A stretch of DNA of 26,510 bases from JBARCX01 sp049794535 (lineage in GTDB: Bacteria > Pseudomonadota > Gammaproteobacteria > Xanthomonadales > Rhodanobacteraceae), in assembly GCA_049794535.1 (NCBI GenBank), contig JBARCX010000089.1:1-26510 (forward strand), given 5' to 3'. Positions 1-8,162 of the stretch are shown one piece after another (within the stretch, counting starts at the first letter, position 1; the number at the start of each line of letters is the position of its first letter). The notes under the pieces are model-generated. The model was not told where the DNA came from, made no database searches, and saw nothing but the letters and a program-made list of their open reading frames with translations. The position numbers and the translations under genes were made by a program.

Positions 1-648
1 ACCTAACACCGCGCCGATTTCCTTCAGGTTCAATTCCTGCTCGTAATACAGCGACATCACCAACTGTTCCCGCTCCGGCAAGTTGCCAATCGCCTCGATC
101 AGCGCCTCACGCATACCTTCTTGCTCGATACGCTCCTGCGGGCCCATGCCGTCCTGATCGATCACATCCAGCGTCGGCCCACCTTCTGCATCGTCCGGTG
201 CAGTGAGGCTGAGCAGACGCGCGCTGGCTGCATCGGCGAGGATCTGGTGGTACTCCGTGGTGCTGACACCCAGTCGCCGGATAACCTCGGCGTCCTCGGC
301 ATCCGTACCGGTTTCGTTCTCGATTTGACGCACCACCTCAGCCACTTCGCGCACCTTCCGGTGCACCGAGCGCGGCGTCCAATCGGTACGCCGCAGCTCA
401 TCGAGCATCGCGCCGCGGATACGAATACCCGCGTAGGTCTCGAAGCTGGCCGAACGGTCCGTCGCGTAATTTCGTGCTGCCTCCAGTAAACCGATCATGC
501 CCGCCTGTATCAGGTCATCCACATCCACACTCGACGGCAACCGCCCCATCAGGTGATAGGCAATACGCCGCACCAGCGGTGCGTGACGCGCCACCATCTC
601 GCCCGTGCTTTCACGCTGCAGTTGCAGATATTCGGAAGCCACGCTCAT
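1..648 (-). CDS. fliA: Flagellar sigma factor FliA (sigma-28), 3' end outside window
   Basis: This gene encodes the alternative sigma factor for late flagellar and chemotaxis genes. Reading the complement from ATG at 648 gives 216 open codons that run off the left edge. Family signatures seen are an N-terminal stretch MVARHAPLVRRIAYHL, region 2 with DVDDLIQAGMIGLLEAARNY followed by FETYAGIRIRGAMLDELR, and the start of region 4, LPEREQLVMSLYYEQELNLK. FliA proteins are about 240-250 residues, so only the last 25-35 are missing. The start lies one base after the flhG stop (TGA-G-ATG), which suggests translational coupling to the flhF-flhG operon. Its likely target in this window is the fliC promoter at 25821-25847. 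Identity is secure; the missing end is the only limit. Confidence 0.96.
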   Translation of the reverse strand, partial: MSVASEYLQLQRESTGEMVARHAPLVRRIAYHLMGRLPSSVDVDDLIQAGMIGLLEAARNYATDRSASFETYAGIRIRGAMLDELRRTDWTPRSVHRKVREVAEVVRQIENETGTDAEDAEVIRRLGVSTTEYHQILADAASARLLSLTAPDDAEGGPTLDVIDQDGMGPQERIEQEGMREALIEAIGNLPEREQLVMSLYYEQELNLKEIGAVLG

Positions 649-649
649 C

Positions 650-973
650 TCACCACCCCGTCGCCGGCGCCACCTGACCACCAAAAAATGCGATGCGGCC
701 CAGACCGGGGGAATCGGGTTTCCCCCATGTATCGACCGCTGCTGCCAATTGCTTGAATGCCAATGCTGAACGACTCGACGGCCACACATCGACCACGGCC
801 GCCTGGCGTCGGATGGCCTGCCGCAGGTGCTCGTCGTGCGGCACCATGCCCATGAAATCGAGCGACACATTGAGGAAGCGGTCGCTGACGCGGGCCAGCT
901 TCTCGTACAGCGAGCGCGCTTCGCCGGCGTGCCGCACCATGTTGGCCACCATATGGAACTGCCGCACGCCAAA
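650..973 (-). pseudogene. flhG: C-terminal part of FlhG, separated by an in-frame stop
   Basis: Directly after the TAA at 976-974, the same frame continues FGVRQFHMVANMVRHAGEA and then RSLYEKLARVSDRFLNVSL. This is the normal continuation of FlhG/FleN (compare the family pattern of IKxLxxxxGVxxxxxxANM and KLxxVxDRFLxVxLxxxGxVPxD). No frameshift is involved; only one codon stands between the halves. A GTG at 967 could in theory start a separate 105-residue polypeptide, but no convincing ribosome-binding site precedes it. This part carries the helices that pack on the ATPase core and the C-terminal tail. It ends at TGA 652-650, one base before fliA. The well-kept downstream coding sequence suggests a recent event. 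Confidence 0.8.
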
Positions 974-1597
974 TTAGAGGCTGAGCACCTTGATCATCGC
1001 GTAGGCATCGGTCAGCGAGGCGGGCTCGTCGCAGACCACCAGCACCACGTCATCGGCTGCCGCCGCGAACATCGCCACGTTGTCCGACACACCCGCTGCG
1101 GTATCCACCAGCAGGTATTCCGGTGGCGACAGGAGTCCGTCGAATGCGCGGATCACCGCGGCATGTTCGCCATTGCTCAGTTGCGCCAGACGCCGAGCAC
1201 CTGATCCAGCAGGGATCACCTTGAGCCCGTGCGGTGCAGGCAGCAGCAAATCTTCAAGGCTGCAGCTGCCGTCGAGCAGATGTCCGATGTGCTGGACGGG
1301 GCTTAAGCCGAGCAGCACATCGACATTGGCCAGGCCCATGTCGGCATCCAGCAGCACCACTTCGTGACCGGCCATCGCCAGGGTCATGCCCAGGTTCACC
1401 GCCACGGTGGATTTACCGACGCCGCCTTTGCCGCCAGCCACGGTGATCGCACGACAGCGACGTCGCGGCCCTCGATCCAATCCCGCCGCTTGATGAGGTA
1501 ACGCCTCGACCGTGCCAAGCGGTGCAGTGACTGCAGGAAACATATTCGCCAAACCCCACGCTTGATCCATGACTTGATCCATTGCTGATGCTTCCAT
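974..1597 (-). CDS. flhG: FlhG/FleN MinD-like ATPase, N-terminal part ending at a premature TAA
   Basis: FlhG is a MinD/ParA-type ATPase that limits flagellar number and works with FlhF. In FleQ systems it also restrains FleQ. This 207-residue reading frame has the deviant Walker A GGKGGVGKST near residue 58, the DADMGLANVDVLLG motif, and the switch region LLVDTAAGVSDNV. It then stops at TAA (976-974) right after AYAMIKVLS. FlhG proteins are usually about 270-300 residues, so the C-terminal third is cut off, yet it continues in the same frame downstream (650-973). The start is ATG 1597, which shares a base with the flhF stop (TGATG); an in-frame GTG at 1600 is the alternative. The gene is probably disrupted, unless the stop is read through or is a sequencing error. 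Confidence 0.85.
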   Translation of the reverse strand: MEASAMDQVMDQAWGLANMFPAVTAPLGTVEALPHQAAGLDRGPRRRCRAITVAGGKGGVGKSTVAVNLGMTLAMAGHEVVLLDADMGLANVDVLLGLSPVQHIGHLLDGSCSLEDLLLPAPHGLKVIPAGSGARRLAQLSNGEHAAVIRAFDGLLSPPEYLLVDTAAGVSDNVAMFAAAADDVVLVVCDEPASLTDAYAMIKVLSL

Positions 1598-3147
1598 CAC
1601 GCCGATGCCAACGCTGCGCCGAAACGCTCCATCATCACGCCCTCATCCACTTCCGCGGACTGCCCCTTGGTGGCCTGTGCGGCACGGCACACCAGCACGC
1701 GCGTATCGGCCGCCGTGATGTCTTCGGGCACGCGCTGGCCATCGGTGGTGTAGTCGAGCGGTAGTTGATGTCGGATCAACATCGACAGTGCGCCGCCAAG
1801 ACTGGGCGCCTCATCGAGCTTGGTGAGAATGCAGGCTTGTGGCTGAAGGGGCTGGTAGGCGCGCACGGCATCGTCCAGCGCTTGTGCCTGTGCGTTGGCC
1901 GCCAGCACCAGACAAGTACGCAACTCGCCCGCGTCGCGCAGCAGCGTCATCTGCTGCTGCAACCTCACGTCATTACCTGCCACGCCTGCGGTATCCACCA
2001 GCACGGTGTGCCGGCTGCGCAAAACTTCCAACACTTCACGCAGGCTGGCTGCATCGTACGCGGGGAATACGCGCACGCCGAGCAACCGACCGTAATGTTC
2101 CAGCTGTGCCGCCGCGCCAATGCGGTAGTTATCCGTACTGACCAACGCTACCTGGCCAGCGCCATGGCGAAGTACTGCACGCGCGGCGAGCTTGGCGATG
2201 GTGGTGGTTTTGCCGACACCGGTCGGGCCGACCAGCACGGTCACGCCACCATCGGAGGCGACGTCGCGCCCGGTCGCATTGAGTCTGCGGCTAAGCACAC
2301 CGAGTGGCAGGTAACGAGCCTGATCAGCACTGAGCTGATCCGGCAACTCGTCGGCCAGCCGCCGCGCGATATCCGGTTCGATGCCAAGCCGGGTCATGTC
2401 ACGCAGTACGCGTGCGCGCATCGGATGACGACGCTCCATATCATTCCAGGCCAGGCTGGAGAGCTGCGATTCCAGCAGTTCGCGCAGACTGCCGAGTTCG
2501 ACCCGCAGTCGCGCTGTGTCCAGCGCGGCCTGCTCCACCATGGGATGCAGCACGGCCTGTTCGGCAGTTGTGGGGGCAACAGGTGCAGTCGCCACTTTTG
2601 CAGTAATCGGCGACGCCACACCTGAAGAAGGCTGCATGGGAGACGGCTGCACGGGCGTTTGCCGTGGCGGTATCGATTGCGCCAGCGCCTCGTTGTACGC
2701 GGCGGCACGTACGGCCGGCTCTACCTCACGCAACGGAGCCGGTAACGCACCGGTGGTGGCCGATGTCGCAGCACGCGGCGGGAGCGGTGGTGGCGTGCGC
2801 GAGATCGGCGGCGTGACCGCCTTGTCCGGCGCGCCTGCGCCTAACGCTGAAGTTTCAGCAGGTGCAACGGCGCGTTTGCCGGTGAATGCCATCGCCATGC
2901 TGCGAACCAGATCGAGTCGGTCATTGGCCGTTGCAGTGATCGGCACCTTCGGTGTTTCCACCGGCAACGGCGCACCGTGACGGGCCGCTTCGCGCACCAA
3001 GGCTTCGTCATAGTCGACGGCGGCGATGATTTCCACGCCTTCCTCGAAGCGACGCGTAGACAGGATCACCGCATCCGCCCCTTGCTCATCGCGTACCTCG
3101 CGCATGGCCTGACGCATGTCAGGAGCTACGAAACGTTTGATCTTCAT
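1597..3147 (-). CDS. flhF: Flagellar placement GTPase FlhF (SRP family)
   Basis: FlhF is an SRP-type GTPase that marks the cell pole where the flagellum is assembled. The 516-residue product has an N-terminal basic domain starting MKIKRFVAPDMRQAMREV, a Pro/Ala-rich linker (about residues 95-200), a helical N domain (about 205-295) and the GTPase G domain. G1 is GPTGVGKT at 307-314, G3 is DTAG at 385-388 and G4 is TKLD at 442-445. The open frame extends upstream to 3363, but that part encodes only a repeat, and the conserved N terminus begins at ATG 3147. A GGGAG lies about nine bases before this ATG. It follows flhA after a 256 bp gap holding a REPIN-like pair, and overlaps flhG by one base. 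Polar flagellation is therefore expected. Confidence 0.96.
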   Translation of the reverse strand: MKIKRFVAPDMRQAMREVRDEQGADAVILSTRRFEEGVEIIAAVDYDEALVREAARHGAPLPVETPKVPITATANDRLDLVRSMAMAFTGKRAVAPAETSALGAGAPDKAVTPPISRTPPPLPPRAATSATTGALPAPLREVEPAVRAAAYNEALAQSIPPRQTPVQPSPMQPSSGVASPITAKVATAPVAPTTAEQAVLHPMVEQAALDTARLRVELGSLRELLESQLSSLAWNDMERRHPMRARVLRDMTRLGIEPDIARRLADELPDQLSADQARYLPLGVLSRRLNATGRDVASDGGVTVLVGPTGVGKTTTIAKLAARAVLRHGAGQVALVSTDNYRIGAAAQLEHYGRLLGVRVFPAYDAASLREVLEVLRSRHTVLVDTAGVAGNDVRLQQQMTLLRDAGELRTCLVLAANAQAQALDDAVRAYQPLQPQACILTKLDEAPSLGGALSMLIRHQLPLDYTTDGQRVPEDITAADTRVLVCRAAQATKGQSAEVDEGVMMERFGAALASA

Positions 3148-3180
3148 GCCGTGATGCTCCCGGTACTCGATGTCTTTTTT

Positions 3181-3341
3181 CCCGTCATTCCGGCGTAGGC
3201 CGGAATCCAGTGGCGATCTCGTTGGTATGAGCGATATCGCGGGTGGGTTGCTCTTTCGTTGGCCACAAGCGAGTGCACATACGACCACGCGATAACCAAG
3301 TCGTGATGCCACTGGATTCCGGCCTGCGCCGGAATGACGGG
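3181..3341. repeat. REPIN-like inverted pair of palindromic repeats upstream of flhF
   Basis: Two copies of a palindromic unit face each other. The left copy (3181-3214) contains TTCCGGC-GTAG-GCCGGAA followed by TCCAGTGGC. The right copy (3308-3341) is its reverse complement, GCCACTGGATTCC followed by GGC-CTGC-GCCGGAA. About 93 bases without a recognisable gene separate them. The layout matches REP doublets (REPINs) found in many proteobacteria, which are thought to be moved by RAYT enzymes; no RAYT gene is in this window. The pair lies in the 256 bp between flhA and flhF, upstream of the flhF start. I see no clear sigma-54 or sigma-28 promoter in that gap. Confidence 0.85.
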
Positions 3342-3403
3342 CGAAATAGCCACGCTCTCGCAAGCACCCAATTCAGCTCTGATCACCACACACCACTCCT
3401 CGC

Positions 3404-5494
3404 TCATCGTCCCAATGCCTGCACCAGACGCACACGTCGGTTGTCGGGCACTTCGTTGTAGGCCAGCACATGCAGGTTCTGCGCCGCATGCCGGGTGAAG
3501 CGCGCCAACCAGGACCGCAACTGCGGTGCCACCAGCAATACGGCTGGTTCACCGTTCATGTCCTGCTTGCGCACCGCTTCGGCTACGCCCTGCTGCAAAC
3601 GATCGGCCAGGCCCGGCTCCACCGCTGCGCCAGCTACACCGCCTGCTGAGAGTGAGTTGAGCAAGATCTGTTCCAGCTCGGGGGCCAACGTCAAAACGGG
3701 GATTTCCGTGCCCAAACCCGCGATTTCCTGGACGATTTGGCGGCCCAGCGCCACGCGCACGGAGGCGGTCAAAGTGCCGGGATCCTGACTCTGCCCCGCA
3801 TGCTCCGCCAAAGACTCGACGATGCTGCGCATGTTGCGGATCGGCACGCGCTCCGCCAGCAAGTTTTGCAGCACCTTCACCACCACACCCAACGACAACC
3901 GCTTGGGCACCAGGTCTTCGACCAGCTTCGGCGCGGTAGTGGCGAGGCGATCGAGCAACTGCTGCACGTCTTGATGGCCGAGCAGCTCGTGCGCGTGGTG
4001 CTGCAGGATGTGCGACAGATGCGTCGCGATCACCGTGGCCGGATCGACCACGGTATAGCCCAGGCTCTGCGCATGGTCGCGTTGGTTGTTTTCGATCCAC
4101 ACCGCTTCCAGCCCAAACGCCGGATCACGTGTGGTCACGCCTTGCAACGTGCCGTGCACACGGCCGGGATTAATCGCCAGATGCCGCTCGGTAAAAACCT
4201 CGGCCTCGCCCATCGGCACACCCATCAGGGAGATGCGATAGGTATTCGGCCCCAGATCCAGGTTGTCGCGGATATGCACCGCCGAAACCAGGAAGCCCAA
4301 TTCTTGCGAGAGCTTGCGGCGCACCGATTTGATACGTCCCATCAACTCGCCCCCCTGGTTTTTATCGACCAGGGGAATCAACCGATAGCCCACCTCCAGG
4401 CCCACCGGATCGACGCTGGCAACGTCTTCCCAGCCCAGTTCGAGCCGCTCGGCCGGTGGTGGCGCCGGCAGTGCCTCGGTCGCTGCTTTCTCCGCCAGCG
4501 CCTTGGCCTCCGCTTCACGTCGCACCATCAACCAGGCGGCTCCACCGCAGGCAGCTGCCAGCATCAGGAATGCAATGTTCGGCATGCCCGGAATCAAACC
4601 CATCACCGCCAACACGACGCCGGCTACTGCCAATGCGCGTGGCTGCGCGAAGACCTGACCGATCACCTGCTTGCCCATGTCCTGCGATTTGGACACGCGA
4701 GTCACGATCACCGCGGTGGCGATCGACAGCATCAGCGAGGGCACCTGCGCGACCAGACCATCACCGATGGTGAGCAAGGTATAGGTGCGCGCTGCATCGG
4801 CAGCCGATAGACCGTGCTGCATGACGCCGACGAAAAAGCCGCCGACGATGTTGATCACCAGGATCAGGATGCCGGCAGTGGCATCGCCACGAACGAACTT
4901 GGATGCACCATCCATCGAGCCATAGAAGTCCGCTTCTTCGCGTACTTCCTGACGACGCTCACGCGCCTGGTCTTGCGTCAGCAGGCCGGCATTGAGGTCG
5001 GCATCGATCGCCATCTGCTTGCCGGGCATCGAATCCAGGGTGAAGCGCGCGGTCACTTCCGACACACGCGTCGCGCCCTTGGTGATCACCACGAAGTTGA
5101 TAATCGTGAGGATCGCGAACACCACCAGGCCCACCGCAAAGTTGCCGCCGATGACGAATTCACCGAACGCCTCGATCACCTTACCCGCGGCGCCAGGTCC
5201 GTCATGGCCGTGTAGCAGCACCACACGCGTGGACGCGATGTTGAGCGCCAGGCGCAGCAGGGTCGCCATCAGTACCACGGTGGGAAACGCCGCGAACTCC
5301 AGCGGCCGCATCACGTAGACCACCGCTAACAAGATCACCAGCGACAACGCGATGTTGAAGCTGAAGAGCATGTCCAGCACGAACGGCGGCAACGGCAACA
5401 TCAGCATCGCCAGCATCGCCAACATCACGACGGGCGCACCCACACCGCGGCGCGCTACCTGTTTGAATGTATCGAATGCGCTCGCAGCGGCCAT
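3404..5494 (-). CDS. flhA: Flagellar export gate protein FlhA
   Basis: FlhA is the large inner-membrane component of the flagellar type III export gate. It uses the proton motive force, and its cytosolic ring docks export substrates and chaperones. The 696-residue product has the usual family length. The first ~330 residues hold the membrane segments, beginning VMLAMLAMLMLPLPPFVLDM, and include the conserved FHIPEP-family stretch LRLALNIASTRVVLLHG with FGEFVIGGNFAVGLVVF. The large cytosolic domain starts at about residue 345. The conserved loop between membrane segments, VARFTLDSMPGKQMAIDADL-like, is complete. The start ATG 5494 lies 26 bases after the flhB stop, so the two are co-transcribed. 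No defect is visible. Confidence 0.98.
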   Translation of the reverse strand: MAAASAFDTFKQVARRGVGAPVVMLAMLAMLMLPLPPFVLDMLFSFNIALSLVILLAVVYVMRPLEFAAFPTVVLMATLLRLALNIASTRVVLLHGHDGPGAAGKVIEAFGEFVIGGNFAVGLVVFAILTIINFVVITKGATRVSEVTARFTLDSMPGKQMAIDADLNAGLLTQDQARERRQEVREEADFYGSMDGASKFVRGDATAGILILVINIVGGFFVGVMQHGLSAADAARTYTLLTIGDGLVAQVPSLMLSIATAVIVTRVSKSQDMGKQVIGQVFAQPRALAVAGVVLAVMGLIPGMPNIAFLMLAAACGGAAWLMVRREAEAKALAEKAATEALPAPPPAERLELGWEDVASVDPVGLEVGYRLIPLVDKNQGGELMGRIKSVRRKLSQELGFLVSAVHIRDNLDLGPNTYRISLMGVPMGEAEVFTERHLAINPGRVHGTLQGVTTRDPAFGLEAVWIENNQRDHAQSLGYTVVDPATVIATHLSHILQHHAHELLGHQDVQQLLDRLATTAPKLVEDLVPKRLSLGVVVKVLQNLLAERVPIRNMRSIVESLAEHAGQSQDPGTLTASVRVALGRQIVQEIAGLGTEIPVLTLAPELEQILLNSLSAGGVAGAAVEPGLADRLQQGVAEAVRKQDMNGEPAVLLVAPQLRSWLARFTRHAAQNLHVLAYNEVPDNRRVRLVQALGR

Positions 5495-5520
5495 GCTTTC
5501 TGCCTAGGTGGGTTGCGTTG

Positions 5521-6666
5521 TTACGGTTGTGGTTCGCGATAACGACCCTGAAGCTCGGGGTCGATCTCGGGCTGCGGTGGCGGCGGCATGGATATGCCTT
5601 GCTCGGTCGCCTGCTTCAACTGATAGACATAGGCCAGGATCTGCGCGACAGCGACGTAAAGCGCGGCGGGAATTTCGTGGCCAAGCTGTGTGGTGGCATA
5701 CAAAGCGCGTGCCAACGGCGGCGCTTCGATCAAGGGAATGCGATGCGCCGATGCCACCAGGCGAATTTGCTGAGCCAACACATCGACGCCTTTGGCGATA
5801 ACGCGAGGCGCGCGCATGCGGCTGTCGTCATATTTGAGCGCAACCGCAAAGTGGGACGGGTTCACCACCACGACGTTCGCGGTGGGAAGTTCCTGCATCA
5901 TGCGTTTACGTGAAATCTGCTGCTGCACCTGACGGATACGGCTCTTCAATTCCGGACTGCCATCCGAATCCTTGTGCTCGTCGCGCAGCTCCTGCTTGGT
6001 CATGCGATGGCGGCGGTTGTAGTCGAAACGCTGCCATACGGCATCAATGCCGCCGATCAATCCCAGCACGGCGCCAAACAGCAAGCCCGAGTGCCCGAGC
6101 AAGGTCAGCATCTGGGCGATACCGCTTGCGACCGGGCCATTCCCTGTTGCCAAGATGGCGCGCTCTGACTGGAGCAGCAGCAACACCAGCAGACCGCCGA
6201 TAAACGTCAGCTTGAGTAGCGACTTGGCCAGCTCGACCAACCCATTCATGGAGAACAACCGACCGATGCCACTGATCGGATCGAGCCGACTGAAATTCGG
6301 TTGCAATGCCTGCGCGCTGATATTGAGGCCGCCCAGCAAGATCGGCGAGGCGAGCGTGGCTAGCGATGTCGCAATCAACACCGGCATCACGATCGCCAGC
6401 CCTTCATGCAGCGCGCCGGATAGGGCACGAAACGGCAAGGTGTCGGAGAACAACGCATCACGCGAGTAGCCCAGCCCCAACGCGTATACCTGCCGCGCAT
6501 GGGCATATATTTCGTTGCTGTTGGTCAATAACGCGGTAACACCCGCCAGCACCACCATCGCACCGGACAGATCACGCGAGCGTGGTACCTCACCCTTCTC
6601 GCGTGCGTCTTGCAGGCGTTTTTCAGAGGCTTTTTCGGTACGGTCTTCATTCTCCTGCTCGGCCAT
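5521..6666 (-). CDS. flhB: Flagellar export switch protein FlhB (NPSH cleavage motif)
   Basis: FlhB is an inner-membrane component of the export gate. Its cytosolic domain cuts itself between Asn and Pro and takes part in the switch from rod/hook to filament substrates. The 381-residue product starts with the conserved MAEQENEDRTEKASEKRLQD. It has four hydrophobic segments between about residues 35 and 210, and the linker RHRMTKQELRDEHKDSDGSP. The cleavage motif is N269-P270-S271-H272 (bases 5851-5862), at the same residue numbers as NPTH in the enteric protein but with Ser for Thr. Cleavage chemistry depends on Asn and Pro, so self-cutting is expected to be kept. The start lies two bases after the fliR stop. 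Confidence 0.97.
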   Translation of the reverse strand: MAEQENEDRTEKASEKRLQDAREKGEVPRSRDLSGAMVVLAGVTALLTNSNEIYAHARQVYALGLGYSRDALFSDTLPFRALSGALHEGLAIVMPVLIATSLATLASPILLGGLNISAQALQPNFSRLDPISGIGRLFSMNGLVELAKSLLKLTFIGGLLVLLLLQSERAILATGNGPVASGIAQMLTLLGHSGLLFGAVLGLIGGIDAVWQRFDYNRRHRMTKQELRDEHKDSDGSPELKSRIRQVQQQISRKRMMQELPTANVVVVNPSHFAVALKYDDSRMRAPRVIAKGVDVLAQQIRLVASAHRIPLIEAPPLARALYATTQLGHEIPAALYVAVAQILAYVYQLKQATEQGISMPPPPQPEIDPELQGRYREPQP

Positions 6667-6668
6667 GA

Positions 6669-7439
6669 TCAGCTACCGACCAGTTGATGCATCAAGGTCC
6701 ATGCTGCGGTCTGCAATGCCGTGTAAGCACCAGCAAGCCCACGCAAGGCCAACCACAACGCAATAAATCCCATGCAGATGGTGATGGGAAAACCCACCGC
6801 GAAAAGATTCATCGACGGTGCTGATCGGCTGATAGCAGCGAAACCGATATTGACCAGTAACAATGCCGTCATCGCAGGTAGCGCCACCCGAAAGGCGCCT
6901 GCAAAAAGATCGGCGCCGGCTGAGACCACAGCGAACAGCATGTTGCTATCCATGCCCGCACTGCCGGGCGGCAAGCTGCGAAAGCTGTCGGCCAGCAACG
7001 AGATCACCTGTAGATGACCATTCATCGCCAGAAACAACAACGTCACCAGCACCAGATAAAACTGCCCAAGTACCGGCACACTGCCGCCCGAGCTGGGATT
7101 GATCATTTCCGCGAAACCCAAGCCCATGCTCTGCCCAACCAGAATGCCGCCGTAGGACACCGCCTGAAATACAAGCTGCAAAACGAAACCCACACTGCCG
7201 CCGATCAACACCTGGCTGACCATCGTCGCCACGCCTGCTCCACTGAACACATCCAATTGCGTGGGCGACAACGGCGCCAGCACCACTGTAAGCATCACCA
7301 CAATGGCAACACGAATGCGCGTCGGTATCACCGTCGCACCAAATATCGGCGCCACCAGACAAAACCCACCCACACGACCCAACGCCCACAGCATGCCGCC
7401 CAGCCAACTCAATACGGTGGCGAGCTGCACGCTATTCAC
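6669..7439 (-). CDS. fliR: Flagellar export gate protein FliR
   Basis: FliR forms the export channel core with FliP and FliQ. The 256-residue product is highly hydrophobic, with about six membrane segments, and shows family stretches such as RVGGFCLVAPIFGATVIPTR and PSSGGSVPVLGQFYLVLVT. The frame stays open to 7505, but the extra N-terminal residues overlap fliQ and do not look like FliR. GTG at 7439 overlaps the fliQ stop as GTGA, so I chose it as the start (mature beginning NSVQLATVLSW). It lies between fliQ (4-base overlap) and flhB (2-base gap), in the conserved fliPQR-flhB order. Confidence 0.95.
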   Translation of the reverse strand: MNSVQLATVLSWLGGMLWALGRVGGFCLVAPIFGATVIPTRIRVAIVVMLTVVLAPLSPTQLDVFSGAGVATMVSQVLIGGSVGFVLQLVFQAVSYGGILVGQSMGLGFAEMINPSSGGSVPVLGQFYLVLVTLLFLAMNGHLQVISLLADSFRSLPPGSAGMDSNMLFAVVSAGADLFAGAFRVALPAMTALLLVNIGFAAISRSAPSMNLFAVGFPITICMGFIALWLALRGLAGAYTALQTAAWTLMHQLVGS

Positions 7440-7705
7440 TTGATGGCACCGGGCAAGCCAATGATCACTTCGCGCGTAAACGCCACCAGGGTGCGTAGCA
7501 TCCACGGCCCGACAATCATGCCGACCGTCGCCATTGCCAGCAGTTTTGGAATGAAGCTCAACGTCATTTCATTGATCTGCGTGGCCGCCTGGATAATACC
7601 CACCAGCAAACCCACCAGCAGCGCCGTCAGCAACATCGGCGCAGCCACCATCATGGCGACGTACAAAGCGTGCTGACCGAATTGGAGTACCCATTCGGGG
7701 GTCAT
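7436..7705 (-). CDS. fliQ: Flagellar export gate protein FliQ
   Basis: FliQ is the small subunit of the export channel, four copies per FliP5-FliQ4-FliR1 complex. The 89-residue product has the usual length, with two hydrophobic hairpin segments (about residues 15-40 and 52-72) and the family stretch VGLLVGIIQAATQINEMTLS followed by FIPKL. It overlaps fliR by four bases (GTGA). Unlike its tightly packed neighbours it is separated from fliP by about 457 bases of repeat-rich DNA, so it depends on read-through or on an unrecognised promoter there. Confidence 0.97.
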   Translation of the reverse strand: MTPEWVLQFGQHALYVAMMVAAPMLLTALLVGLLVGIIQAATQINEMTLSFIPKLLAMATVGMIVGPWMLRTLVAFTREVIIGLPGAIK

Positions 7706-7739
7706 GAGCGGGGCTCCGATGCATTAGAGCCTGCATGCA

Positions 7740-8158
7740 GAAGGCCCTTATAGAGGGACAGCAACTTGCATGGCTCTTGCTGCTTTTGCTGTGGCTTCTT
7801 CAAAAAGTGCGCGCAGGACGCGCGCTGCGTTATGGGGCCCCCTGTGCGGCGGTGAGGTTCGGACGATAGGCCCGCAGGGTGGCAGGCAGGGACGCCTGCC
7901 ACTTTTCGCCAGGGCAGGAAGCCCTGTCGAAAAGCCCGGCCGAACCTCACGCACTCGGAGGGCAGGAGCCCGGAGAGCGCCGCACCGGGGGTGCCCTTCT
8001 CTTTGGTTACTTTCTCTTGGGCACGCAAGAGAAAGTGACTCGGACCCCGGCAGGGGTTCGAAAGCCCGCGGCAGGCGAACCCACTAGCGATAACGCGACA
8101 ACCAAAAGATATCGCCACTGGATCCCTGCCTACGCAGGGACGACGAGCTAGCGGTAGA
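7740..8158. repeat. Structured intergenic repeat block between fliP and fliQ
   Basis: About 420 bases without a credible gene split the otherwise overlapping fliP and fliQ. The block contains nested inverted repeats: GTGAGGTTCGG (7852-7862) with CCGAACCTCAC (7940-7950), and inside it GTGGCAGGC (7879-7887) with GCCTGCCAC (7894-7902), followed by TTTT on the plus strand. The right part (about 7995-8158) has GTGACTCGGACCCCGGCAGG and CCACTGGATCCCTGC plus a CCTGC-CTAC-GCAGG palindrome, and recurs inverted at 25983-26205. Open frames through the block translate to low-complexity, Arg/Gly/Pro-rich sequence of the type seen in xanthomonad interspersed repeats. I treat it as one or two fused dispersed repeats, not a gene. 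Confidence 0.75.
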
Positions 8159-8162
8159 GGGG

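Noticed and set aside
1765..2625. A 286-codon plus-strand frame opposite flhF
   Set aside because: Translation is His/Gln/Cys-rich without known motifs, and flhF on the other strand has all GTPase motifs.
3148..3363. Longer FlhF starting at 3363
   Set aside because: The extra 72 residues are translated REPIN sequence, whereas MKIKRF at 3147 is the family N terminus and has a ribosome-binding site.
3737..4810. A 357-codon open frame on the plus strand inside flhA
   Set aside because: It lies fully antisense to the well-conserved flhA; its translation is His/Gln/Arg-rich with no recognisable domain, as expected of a GC-skew shadow frame.
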